Notes under the pieces: model-generated
Database searches by the model: none
The model's input: only the letters and a program-made list of their open reading frames with translations
Told to the model about the DNA's origin: nothing
Program-made: the position numbers and the translations under genes
Part shown: positions 14,196 to 21,825 of the stretch, piece after piece
Numbering within the stretch: the first letter of the stretch is position 1
How the letters are laid out: the number at the start of each line of letters is the position of its first letter
NCBI RefSeq assembly: GCF_027497495.1
Contig: NZ_CP114205.1
Span: 4,278,001-4,342,000, forward strand
From: Streptomyces tubercidicus
Lineage (GTDB): Bacteria; Actinomycetota; Actinomycetes; Streptomycetales; Streptomycetaceae
Direction of reading: 5' to 3'
Length of the DNA stretch: 64,000 nt

Positions 14196-15809
14196 GTGGT
14201 GCGTGGGAGATGTGGGCGGTGGGCGTTACGTGGGTGGAGTGCGGGAGAGGGGTCGCGGGCGGGGCGTGGGCGGCGGCTGAGGGCCGTCGTGGTGACCTCG
14301 GCGGCGGTTCTGAGCATGGTGTGCACCGTGTCGGTGGGTGGGGCGAGTGCTGCCACCGGGGGCACGGGGAAGGGCCGGGCGAAAGCTGCCGTCGGTGCCG
14401 CCGCCGTCAAGCCGTTGGGGCCCGAGTTGGAGAAGGTCCGGGCGCGGGAGGCGGAGCGGCTTTATGGGGAGCCGGGGGTGCGGCCCCTGGGGGAGCGTAA
14501 GACCTCGTTGATCTCGTTGGGGGACAGTGAGATCTCGGGGGAGGGCGTCGGGACGTATGAGGCGGGGACGGACGGGCCGGACAACTGGTGCCACCGGTCG
14601 CCGGATTCGGCGATCCACCGGACCGGGATCGCGGCCGACGTGACGTACAACGCCGCCTGCTCGGGCGCCGGGACCGGCAACATCGTGATCGGCGGCAGCA
14701 AGCAGTACGCCGATGAGCTGGTGCAGAGCGACAGCCTGGCCATCGCGGCCCGTAACACCCGGCTGAAGATGGTGCTCCTGGTGGCCGGTGCCAATGACGA
14801 TCTGCAGTTCGGGCCGGTGATGACGGACTGCGTCACCCGCTGGTTCCTGCTGCAGGGCACCTGTGAGCCGAAGTACCAGCCGGGCTGGCAGGCGCGGGTC
14901 GACGGGCTGGTGCCGAAGGTCGAGCGGACGGTCGGCGATCTGCGGACCGTGATGCGGGACGCGGGGTACGCCGACGGCGACTACCGGCTCGTGGTGATGT
15001 CGTATCCGAGCCCGATCGGGCCGGATGTGGAGGACAACCCGCAGTATCCGGGGAAGCTGCTGGGCGGCTGCACGGGCTACACCTCGGATGCGGGCTGGGG
15101 GCGCAATGCCGCCGTGCCCGCGTTCGAGAAGGGGGTGCGCAAGGCGGCGCGGGACAGCGGCGCGACCTATCTGGACGCCTCGCGGCTCTTCCACGGGCAC
15201 GAGGTGTGCATGGAGGAGACCTGGGCCCGCGGGCTGTATGTGAACCTCACCAACCCCTTCCCGCCGAACTCGAATTCGGTGCGGCAGTCCTTCCATCCGA
15301 ACGCCCGCGGGCACGGCGCGTTCGCGTCCTGTCTGACCCAGCTGTACGCGTCGGGGCTGCGGGAGGCGGCCTGTGCCGATCCGGCGAGCACCGGGCGGCC
15401 GAAGCTGTACCCGGGCGGCTGGGACGACGCGTACCGGCCGCTGAGGAACGCCGGGACGGGGAGCTGTGTGGACGCGACCGGGGGCGCCAGCCGTAACGGC
15501 ACGGTGGTCGGCGGCTGGGACTGCCACGGTCAGCGCAACCAGGGCTGGTGGTACGACACCGAGCAGCGGTCGCTGCATGTGGAGCTGACCCAGGACCGGT
15601 GCCTGGACGTCCCGGGCGGGCGGTACACGGCCGGGGCCGGACTGGTGCTGTGGAACTGCTCGGGCGCGGGCAACCAGCAGTTCGTACGGGCCGACGGCGG
15701 CACGATCCGGCCGGCCGCCGCGCCGTCGCTGTGCCTGACGCTGGCGGGGGCGAAGGAGCCGCTGCGGTTGCAGGGGTGTGAGGGGTCGGCGGGGCAGCGG
15801 TTTGTGTGA
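14196..15809 (+). CDS. secreted SGNH-family hydrolase with ricin-type lectin domain
   Basis: A 537-aa exported protein. The signal peptide is Arg-rich followed by RAVVVTSAAVLSMVCTVSVGGASA. Residues about 100-390 form an SGNH/GDSL esterase: SLGDSEISGEGVG with the nucleophile Ser near residue 110, LVAGANDDLQF (block III Asn) and SFHPNARGHGAF with the catalytic His near 367. Residues about 405-537 form a ricin-B-like carbohydrate-binding domain (GSCVDATGGASRNGTVVGGW, NQGWWYD, DRCLDVPGG, GNQQFV, GQRFV). GTG 14196 is chosen because GGAGGGGAGG lies just upstream and the signal peptide fits. It probably acts on esters of polysaccharides or lipids outside the cell. Confidence 0.8.
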   Translation: MVRGRCGRWALRGWSAGEGSRAGRGRRLRAVVVTSAAVLSMVCTVSVGGASAATGGTGKGRAKAAVGAAAVKPLGPELEKVRAREAERLYGEPGVRPLGERKTSLISLGDSEISGEGVGTYEAGTDGPDNWCHRSPDSAIHRTGIAADVTYNAACSGAGTGNIVIGGSKQYADELVQSDSLAIAARNTRLKMVLLVAGANDDLQFGPVMTDCVTRWFLLQGTCEPKYQPGWQARVDGLVPKVERTVGDLRTVMRDAGYADGDYRLVVMSYPSPIGPDVEDNPQYPGKLLGGCTGYTSDAGWGRNAAVPAFEKGVRKAARDSGATYLDASRLFHGHEVCMEETWARGLYVNLTNPFPPNSNSVRQSFHPNARGHGAFASCLTQLYASGLREAACADPASTGRPKLYPGGWDDAYRPLRNAGTGSCVDATGGASRNGTVVGGWDCHGQRNQGWWYDTEQRSLHVELTQDRCLDVPGGRYTAGAGLVLWNCSGAGNQQFVRADGGTIRPAAAPSLCLTLAGAKEPLRLQGCEGSAGQRFV

Positions 15810-15945
15810 GGGCGGGCCGTACCTCTGAGGCCGAGGCCGGGGCCGTACGTCCGAGGCCGGGCTCGTAGCGCCATAGCCCCGTAGCACCACGGCCCCGCAG
15901 TAGGGCCGTAGGGAGTGCGGGACCGTCCGGGACCGCCGTACGGCA

Positions 15946-15987
15946 AAGGGCCCGCTCCGGAGGCGAGTGCTCCGGGGCGGGCCCCTT
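15946..15987. terminator. bidirectional terminator between convergent genes
   Basis: AAGGGCCCGCTCCGGA (15946-15961) pairs with TCCGGGGCGGGCCCCTT (15971-15987) with a small bulge. It lies between the hydrolase gene and the convergent Yip1 gene. Confidence 0.65.
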
Positions 15988-16005
15988 GATGTGGCCGGTG
16001 GCGCC

Positions 16006-17058
16006 TTACAGGGTGCCGAGCTTCACCAGGGCGAGCAGCGCGACCAGCTGGATCGCGGAGGCGCCGAGTGCCTTGGGCCACGGAAGGTCGTGCGACTTGC
16101 TGACCATGGAGGTGAGCAGATAGCCGGTGGCGAGCCAGGTCAGCCAGCCCAGGACCTGGACCAGGGTGCTGTCGCCGCCGAGGAACATCGCGAAGAGCAG
16201 CCGGGGCGCGTCCGACATCGTCATGATCAGCATCGACAGGCCGATGGTCGGCTGCCAGGCGCCGTCACCGCCGAGCTGGCGGGCCATGGTGTGGGTGACC
16301 GCGCCCAGCACCAGGCCGCCGACGACGAACATCGCGGCGGTGATCCCCACCCACGGGATGATCTCGGAGAGGGTGGCGCTCAGCACATCCTCGCGGGCCT
16401 TGTCGAAGCCGAAGACCGCGAGCAGGCCGTAGGCCAAGCTGACGATCAGCGCCGGGCCCCAGACCGCGTGGTCGCGCATCTGCCAGAACGTGGCGTCGGG
16501 GCGCAGCGCGATGCCGGGCAGCAGCTGCTTCCAGTGCAGCCGGGGGCCGGCCGGGGGCGCGGTGGTCTGGCCGGCGCGGTAGGTGGCGCCCGCCGCGTAC
16601 TCCTCGGAGCCGCCGTCGTAGTGGCCGTCGGGCGCACCGTAGGCGTCCGGGGCCTCGCCGACGCTGAACTGCTGGGTGTGACCAGCGTTGTTGTCGTTCG
16701 AATACGGTGCGTAGGACTGCTGCTGGGGTTGGTAGCCGCCGTCGCCGAAGTACTCCGGCTCGCCGTACTGGCCGTGCGGCTGCGGCTGCCCCTGCGGCTG
16801 TCTCTGCGGCCCGCCGCCGTATTGCTGCGGTGCCTGCTGCCATTGCCCAGGCGGTGAGGGGGGCTGCTGCCCGTACGGCCCTTGCTGCCCGTACGGGGCC
16901 TGCTGCCCCTGCTGTCCTTGCTGTCCGTTCTGCGCGGGGCGGGCATCCCGTCCGCGACCCATCCTGAATCCAGCCACGTACTCGAAAGTACCTGGTCCGC
17001 GCGGATCGGGTGGCGGAGCAGGGGGACCGGGCCCGGGTTTGCTGCTGACCTGTGACAT
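16006..17058 (-). CDS. Yip1 family membrane protein
   Basis: A 350-aa protein. Residues 1-165 are disordered, with Gln/Pro/Gly/Tyr repeats (QQGQQGQQAPYGQQGPYGQQ). After WKQLLPGIALRPDATFWQM come five likely membrane spans (ALIVSLAYGLLAVFGF, GITAAMFVVGGLVLGAV, TIGLSMLIMTMSD.., VLGWLTWLATGYLLTSM, ALGASAIQLVALLALVKL), the layout of Yip1-domain proteins in actinomycetes. Function unknown. ATG 17056-17058 has an AAGGG only a few bases away. Its start is 3 bp beyond the stop of the GNAT gene on the same strand, so the two are probably one transcript. Confidence 0.75.
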   Translation of the reverse strand: MSQVSSKPGPGPPAPPPDPRGPGTFEYVAGFRMGRGRDARPAQNGQQGQQGQQAPYGQQGPYGQQPPSPPGQWQQAPQQYGGGPQRQPQGQPQPHGQYGEPEYFGDGGYQPQQQSYAPYSNDNNAGHTQQFSVGEAPDAYGAPDGHYDGGSEEYAAGATYRAGQTTAPPAGPRLHWKQLLPGIALRPDATFWQMRDHAVWGPALIVSLAYGLLAVFGFDKAREDVLSATLSEIIPWVGITAAMFVVGGLVLGAVTHTMARQLGGDGAWQPTIGLSMLIMTMSDAPRLLFAMFLGGDSTLVQVLGWLTWLATGYLLTSMVSKSHDLPWPKALGASAIQLVALLALVKLGTL

Positions 17059-17061
17059 CCC

Positions 17062-17703
17062 TTAGGGGGTTCCCCGAGGGGAGAGGGGGCCGGGGGCCGG
17101 TGCCCAGTGGAGGGTGAGGGCCGGCAGGTTCTCCATGTTGCCGCTGCCGTCGTCCGTGGCCACGACCCGGAAACCGTGGTGTGCGTAGAACGCCCGTGCC
17201 TCGGCGTTGAGTTGGAAGACATGCAGGGAGAGGCCGTCGGGGCGGTGCCGCCGCGCCTCGGCGAGCAGACGGGTGCCGATGCCGGTCCGGCGGGCGTCCG
17301 GGCGGAGGTAGAGGTGTTCGAGCAGATCGCCCCGTACGGCGGCGTAGCCGAGGAGCTCGGGCCCACGGGCGGCGACGACGGTGTGACACTGCGGCAGCAC
17401 GGTCTCCCGGATCCAGCGGGTGACCTCGTCATGGGTGCGGCGCTGCGGCGGCAGGTAGGGCATGGCCGCCCGCCGCGCTGCCTGGTGGATGGCGGCGATC
17501 ACGGGGGCGTCGGCGGGGTGGGCGGGGCGGAGGGTGAGGGGTGGGGCGGTGTCGGCCGGGGTGTGGTGCGGCTTCTCGGACGCGGCCGTGGTCGTGGTCG
17601 GGGTCGCGCTCCTGTCCGCGTCCCGGTCCCCGTCCCGGTCCCCGTCTCGGTCCCTGTCCCGATCCCCGTCCCGCTCCCTGTCCCGGTCCCGGTCGGTGTT
17701 CAT
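17062..17703 (-). CDS. GNAT acetyltransferase with Arg/Asp-repeat N-terminus
   Basis: A 213-aa protein. Residues about 55-205 are a Gcn5-related N-acetyltransferase domain: LTLRPAHPADAPVIAAIHQA, VVAARGPELLGYAAV, LEHLYLRPDARRTGIGTRLL (the acetyl-CoA loop, R-x2-G-I-G type), LHVFQLNAEARAFYAHHGF and NMENLPALTLHW. The first 30 residues are almost only Arg and Asp (DRDRDRERDGDRDRDRDGDR), a mixed-charge tract encoded by degenerate GACCGG repeats. No other start codon lies between it and the domain. The substrate is unknown. It sits just upstream of the Yip1 gene. Confidence 0.75.
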   Translation of the reverse strand: MNTDRDRDRERDGDRDRDRDGDRDGDRDADRSATPTTTTAASEKPHHTPADTAPPLTLRPAHPADAPVIAAIHQAARRAAMPYLPPQRRTHDEVTRWIRETVLPQCHTVVAARGPELLGYAAVRGDLLEHLYLRPDARRTGIGTRLLAEARRHRPDGLSLHVFQLNAEARAFYAHHGFRVVATDDGSGNMENLPALTLHWAPAPGPLSPRGTP

Positions 17704-17755
17704 CTCGTCATGGTCGGATGGGTCGCGGTGTTGAGCAACTGCATTAACTCGGTGA

Positions 17756-17818
17756 CGAGTTGAGCCCGTGGCGTCGTGGCCCGGCGCGCGCCCTCCGCCT
17801 GGGCCGTGGCTCAACTCG
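17756..17818. promoter_or_regulatory. long inverted repeat between FG-GAP and GNAT genes
   Basis: CGAGTTGAGCC (17756-17766) and GGCTCAACTCG (17808-17818) are exact complements, 41 bp apart. The right arm covers the stop codon of the FG-GAP gene and the left arm lies upstream of the GNAT start. It may act as a terminator of the upstream gene. Confidence 0.5.
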
Positions 17819-19130
17819 CCGTGAAGTCCGCCGTGCTGAAGGAGAGTGTGGGCTTCTTGGCGAGACCTGACGGGCCGCCGGGCCGGACCGTGACCCGGTC
17901 GTGGGTGCGGCCGCGCCGGGTGAGGAGTACGAGGTCGGCATGGCGGTCGCCGTCGAGGTCCGTGAGGGCGAGGACCGTGGTGTGCGGGCGGCCGGTGCCG
18001 GGGAGACGGGGCACGGCCAGGCGCTGGACGGTGCTGGACAGCCCGTGCGCGGTGCCGCTCAGGAGCGCGGGGCGGGTGCCGCCGATGGCGAGGTCCGGAT
18101 GGCCGTCGTGCTGCACGTCGGCCGTCGCGAGGGTGGGGTCGCCGCCGGTGCCCGTACGGAGCCTGCCGGGGCGGCCGGCGACGGTCAGCAGGCCGTCGGC
18201 GTCGGCGGTGACGGGCACCGCCGTCCGGCCGCTCCCGGTGAAGCGGCCGAAGACCGTGGTGTGGCCGGGCGGGTAGCCGGCCGAGCCCGCGCGGACCGGG
18301 CCCCGGGGGCTGCCGAGGGCGAGCCGGCTGCGGGCGCGGCGGCCGGGGTCGGCGGCCCGTACGAGGAGGTCGTCGGTGCCGTCGCCGTTGAGGTCGGACG
18401 AGGACAGGGGCGCGGTGGGCGCGAGGGCTGTCCCGGGGATGTCGATGGGCGCGCCCGCCGCCTTCGGGGCGCCGGTGCGGGTGAACGGGCCCCGCAGGTA
18501 GCTGATCCGCGGGCCGGAGGCGGTGACGGCGAGGTCGGGGGCGCCGTCGCCGTCGAAGTCGCCGCAGACCGGCTGGTCGGGCCATTCGTTGCCGAACCTC
18601 GCGCGGTCCGGGATGCGGAGTTTCACGGCGCGGGCGGCACCGAGGCCGTGCGGGGAGCCGAAGAGGAGCTGTACGGGGACGGGGGGGCGGCCGACGCCGT
18701 CGTACGGCGGGTCGGTGGTGACGACCAGATCGCTGAAGCCGTCCCGGTCGAGGTCGCAGACGGTCTCGGCGTCGAAGGACGCGGGGACGGTGCCGGCGGT
18801 GGGGGCGGCATGGCGGGCCGGGGTGAGCAACTCCCGGGTGGCCGGGTCGAGTCCGCGCGCGGAGCCGTAGACGATGCCGATGCCCGGGTCGTCGTCACGG
18901 CCGCCGGACGGCGCGAGCAGGCTGTCGAGGACGAGGTCGGGGTGGCCGTCACCGTTGAAGTCGTGGGCGGCCCGGCTGCCGTGGCCGGCGGGGACGGTGC
19001 GTGCTCGCGGCAAGGAGGAGGCGCGGTGGGGCGAGGCGGGACGCGGGTCGGCGGAGGGGGAGAGCAGCCCGCAGGAGCTGAGCAGGAGAGCCAGCCCGAG
19101 CCCTGTCGTCGCGGCGATCCGTCTTCCCAT
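17811..19130 (-). CDS. FG-GAP/VCBS repeat lipoprotein
   Basis: A 439-aa exported protein. MGRRIAATTGLGLALLLSSCG is a lipoprotein signal with lipobox LSSC. At least six FG-GAP-type repeats follow, each with a calcium-binding D-x-[DN]-x-D-G core: DFNGDGHPDLVL, DLDRDGFSDLVV, DFDGDGAPDLAV, DLNGDGTDDLLV, DVQHDGHPDLAI and DLDGDRHADLVL. They should close into an integrin-alpha-like beta propeller. ATG 19128-19130 is preferred over an upstream TTG because the signal peptide then starts normally. It probably binds a surface or matrix ligand. Confidence 0.8.
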   Translation of the reverse strand: MGRRIAATTGLGLALLLSSCGLLSPSADPRPASPHRASSLPRARTVPAGHGSRAAHDFNGDGHPDLVLDSLLAPSGGRDDDPGIGIVYGSARGLDPATRELLTPARHAAPTAGTVPASFDAETVCDLDRDGFSDLVVTTDPPYDGVGRPPVPVQLLFGSPHGLGAARAVKLRIPDRARFGNEWPDQPVCGDFDGDGAPDLAVTASGPRISYLRGPFTRTGAPKAAGAPIDIPGTALAPTAPLSSSDLNGDGTDDLLVRAADPGRRARSRLALGSPRGPVRAGSAGYPPGHTTVFGRFTGSGRTAVPVTADADGLLTVAGRPGRLRTGTGGDPTLATADVQHDGHPDLAIGGTRPALLSGTAHGLSSTVQRLAVPRLPGTGRPHTTVLALTDLDGDRHADLVLLTRRGRTHDRVTVRPGGPSGLAKKPTLSFSTADFTAS

Positions 19131-19216
19131 GCCGTGTCCACCCCACCTGTAAGCGTGTTGTCGTGTCGTCAAACCGCGGCCCCCAGAAAACCGCGGCCCC
19201 CAGAAAAGCCCAACAG

Positions 19217-19242
19217 CCGGTCCCCTCGCCAGAGGGGACCGG
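19217..19242. terminator. terminator of the Fe-S oxidoreductase gene
   Basis: CCGGTCCCCTC and GAGGGGACCGG are perfect complements with a 4-nt loop, 27 bp past the stop of the minus-strand gene. Just beyond it a 17-bp sequence (CCGCGGCCCCCAGAAAA) occurs twice in tandem (about 19176-19208). Confidence 0.85.
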
Positions 19243-19268
19243 CCGTCGGCTCACGTCAGCTCTCGCCG

Positions 19269-21536
19269 CTACTGCACCGGCTCGGCCTCCGGGGTGTCCT
19301 CCGGCTCCGGGTCGCCCGCCGGGTCGGCGGGGGTCTTGACGGAGTCCAGCAGCAGCTGGGCCACGTCGACGACCTGGATGGATTCCTTCGCCTTGCCGTC
19401 GTTCTTCTTGCCGTTGACCGAGTCGGTGAGCATGACCAGGCAGAAGGGGCAGGCGGTCGAGACGATGTCGGGGTTGAGCGACAGGGCCTCGTCGACGCGC
19501 TCGTTGTTGATGCGCTTGCCGATGCGCTCTTCCATCCACATCCGGGCACCACCGGCGCCACAGCAGAAGCCGCGCTCCTTGTGGCGGTGCATCTCCTCGT
19601 TCCGCAGGCCCGGCACCTTGGCGATGATCTCGCGCGGCGGGGTGTAGACCTTGTTGTGGCGGCCCAGGTAGCAGGGGTCGTGGTAGGTGATCAGACCCTC
19701 GACCGGGGTGACGGGGGTGAGCTTGCCCTCGTCGACCAGGTGCTGGAGCAGCTGGGTGTGGTGGATGACCTCGTACTCGCCGCCCAGCTGGGGGTACTCG
19801 TTCGCGATGGTGTTGAAGCAGTGCGGGCAGGTCGCGACGATCTTCTTCGACGCCTTGGGCTTCTTGGTCGACTCGTCCTCGTCGTCCTCGCCGAAGGCGG
19901 CGTTCAGCGTGGCCACGTTCTCGGCGCCGAGCTGCTGGAAGAGGAACTCGTTGCCCAGGCGGCGGGGCGAGTCACCGGTGCACTTCTCGTCGCCGCCCAT
20001 GATCGCGAACTTGACGCCCGCGATGTGCAGCAGCTCCGCGAAGGCCTTGGTGGTCTTCTTGGCGCGGTCCTCCAGGGCACCGGCGCAGCCGACCCAGTAG
20101 AGGTACTCGACCTCGGTGAGGTCCTCGACGTCCTGGCCGACGACCGGAACCTCGAAGTCGACCTCCTTGGTCCAGGCCAGACGCTGCTTCTTGGCCAGGC
20201 CCCAGGGGTTGCCCTTCTTCTCCAGGTTCTTCAGCATCGTGCCCGCCTCGGACGGGAACGAGGACTCGATCATGACCTGGTAGCGGCGCATGTCGACGAT
20301 GTGGTCGATGTGCTCGATGTCGACCGGGCACTGCTCGACACAGGCGCCGCAGGTGGTGCAGGACCACAGGACGTCCGGGTCGATGACGCCGTTCTCTTCC
20401 AGGGTCCCGATCAGCGGGCGCTCGGCCTCGGCCAGCGCGGAGGCGGGGACATCGGCGAGCTGCTCGGCGGTCGCCTGCTCGTTGCCCTCCATGTCCTTGC
20501 CGCCGCCGGCCAGCAGATACGGCGCCTTGGCGTGCGCGTGGTCGCGCAGCGACATGATCAGGAGCTTCGGGGAGAGCGGCTTACCGGTGTTCCAGGCGGG
20601 GCACTGCGACTGGCAGCGGCCGCACTCGGTGCAGGTGGAGAAGTCGAGCAGGCCCTTCCAGGAGAAGTGCTCGATCTGGGAGACGCCGAACTGGTCGTCC
20701 TCGCCCGGGTCCTCGAAGTCGATCGCCTTGCCCTCGCTGGTCATCGGCTGCAGCGCGCCCAGCGCCACACCGCCGTCGGCCTCGCGCTTGAACCAGATGT
20801 TGGGGAAGGCCAGGAAGCGGTGCCAGGCGACACCCATGTCCGTCTTCAGCGAGACCGTGATCATCCAGATGAAGGACGTCGCGATCTTGAGGCCGGCGAA
20901 GAAGTAGGTGAGGTTCTGCAGGGTGCCGAGGCTCATCCCCTTGAAGGCCGCGACCAGCGGATACGAGACGAAGTACGCGGGCTCGTAGTGGTCGACGCCG
21001 TGCTGGGCGCCCTCCAGGGCGTGCAGCGTCACGATGCAGATGCCGACGATGAGGATGACGGTCTCGACGAAGTACGCCTGGCCGGTGTTGGAGCCCGCGA
21101 AGCGGGACTTGCGGCCCGCCTTGCCGGGCCGGCTCAGCTGGCGGATGACGATGAGGACGACGATGCCCACGGTCGTCAGCGTGCCCATCCCTTCGACGAA
21201 CATCTCCCACGGCAGCCACTCGCCGATGAACGGGAGCAGCCAGTCGGCCTGGAACAGCTGGCCGATGGCGTTGACGATCGTCAGCAGCAGGGTGAGGAAG
21301 CCCACCGCCACGAACCAGTGCGCCACACCGACGACGCCCCAGCGGTTCATGCGGGTGTGGCCGACGAACTCCTTGGCCAGGGTGACGGTCCGCTGGGCGG
21401 GCGCGTCGGTACGGGTGCCCGCGGGTACCGGCTGACCCAGCCGCATCTGGCGGTAGATCTGCAGGAGGGCGCGGCCGAACAGCGCCACGGCGACCGCGAT
21501 GAGCACCAGCGACACGATGATCGCGGCGAGTTGCAT
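19269..21536 (-). CDS. membrane-bound Fe-S oxidoreductase (HdrD/FadF-like)
   Basis: A 755-aa protein. Residues 1-270 hold about six membrane spans (LAAIIVSLVLIAVAVALF, VVGVAHWFVAVGFLTLLL and others), a NarI/HdrE-like part with His residues that may bind haem b. Two 4Fe-4S motifs follow: CTECGRCQSQCP near residue 300 and CTTCGACVEQCPVD near 394. The C-terminal part has two cysteine-rich CCG-type domains (WVGCAGALEDR, CPHCFNTIANEYPQLGG; DPCYLGRHN, FCCGAGGARMW, STACPFC). Such fusions carry electrons between the quinone pool and soluble donors, for example acyl-CoA or electron-transfer flavoproteins. ATG 21534-21536 has GAGGAG upstream. It is divergent from dnaK. Confidence 0.85.
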   Translation of the reverse strand: MQLAAIIVSLVLIAVAVALFGRALLQIYRQMRLGQPVPAGTRTDAPAQRTVTLAKEFVGHTRMNRWGVVGVAHWFVAVGFLTLLLTIVNAIGQLFQADWLLPFIGEWLPWEMFVEGMGTLTTVGIVVLIVIRQLSRPGKAGRKSRFAGSNTGQAYFVETVILIVGICIVTLHALEGAQHGVDHYEPAYFVSYPLVAAFKGMSLGTLQNLTYFFAGLKIATSFIWMITVSLKTDMGVAWHRFLAFPNIWFKREADGGVALGALQPMTSEGKAIDFEDPGEDDQFGVSQIEHFSWKGLLDFSTCTECGRCQSQCPAWNTGKPLSPKLLIMSLRDHAHAKAPYLLAGGGKDMEGNEQATAEQLADVPASALAEAERPLIGTLEENGVIDPDVLWSCTTCGACVEQCPVDIEHIDHIVDMRRYQVMIESSFPSEAGTMLKNLEKKGNPWGLAKKQRLAWTKEVDFEVPVVGQDVEDLTEVEYLYWVGCAGALEDRAKKTTKAFAELLHIAGVKFAIMGGDEKCTGDSPRRLGNEFLFQQLGAENVATLNAAFGEDDEDESTKKPKASKKIVATCPHCFNTIANEYPQLGGEYEVIHHTQLLQHLVDEGKLTPVTPVEGLITYHDPCYLGRHNKVYTPPREIIAKVPGLRNEEMHRHKERGFCCGAGGARMWMEERIGKRINNERVDEALSLNPDIVSTACPFCLVMLTDSVNGKKNDGKAKESIQVVDVAQLLLDSVKTPADPAGDPEPEDTPEAEPVQ

Positions 21537-21734
21537 GGGAGGCTCCTCGTACCTGCGAGAGCGGAAAACGGGGGTAACTACTAAGCGGTAACTTTTTTGG
21601 TCTGACGCTGAGATTACCCATTCTCCTCCGCCCCATGAAGCCGCCCGGCCGGTGATCTGCGTCGCGAAGGCAACCCTGGGTAGGGGGCCGGCGTCCTGGG
21701 GGAGAGTCCTGGTGACGGTAAGGGCGATATAAAA

Positions 21735-21755
21735 GTTGAGCGTGCCGCGCTCAGG
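21735..21755. promoter_or_regulatory. HspR-binding inverted repeat (HAIR-like) upstream of dnaK
   Basis: GTTGAGC-N7-GCTCAGG matches the HAIR consensus CTTGAGT-N7-ACTCAAG at 10 of 14 positions with the right spacing. It lies just upstream of the candidate -35 box of dnaK. Confidence 0.6.
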
Positions 21756-21759
21756 TCTG

Positions 21760-21788
21760 TTGACAGGTTTTCCTCGGTGCTGCACTCT
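21760..21788 (+). promoter_or_regulatory. candidate dnaK promoter
   Basis: TTGACA at 21760-21765 is a consensus -35 box. With 17-bp spacing the -10 region falls at 21783-21788 (CACTCT), a weak match. It is flanked by the two HspR-type repeats, so HspR bound there would block RNA polymerase. Confidence 0.55.
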
Positions 21789-21807
21789 TGAGCCTGTTCC
21801 ACTCAAG
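21787..21807. promoter_or_regulatory. HspR-binding inverted repeat (HAIR) upstream of dnaK
   Basis: CTTGAGC-N7-ACTCAAG, one mismatch from the HAIR consensus, 18 bp before the dnaK start codon. Its sequence and position are as expected for the autoregulated dnaK operon of streptomycetes. Confidence 0.9.
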
Positions 21808-21825
21808 TCAGCTGGAGGAATTGAA

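Noticed and set aside
17607..17703. Direct repeats as a possible CRISPR array
   Set aside because: The units are 6-9 bp and degenerate with no spacers, and they encode an Arg/Asp tract in frame. No CRISPR array or cas gene was seen anywhere in the window.
17901..21584. Very long plus-strand open frame opposite the FG-GAP and Fe-S oxidoreductase genes
   Set aside because: It is an antisense shadow caused by strong G/C third-position bias. The minus strand encodes two clear protein families with starts and ribosome-binding sites across the same DNA.
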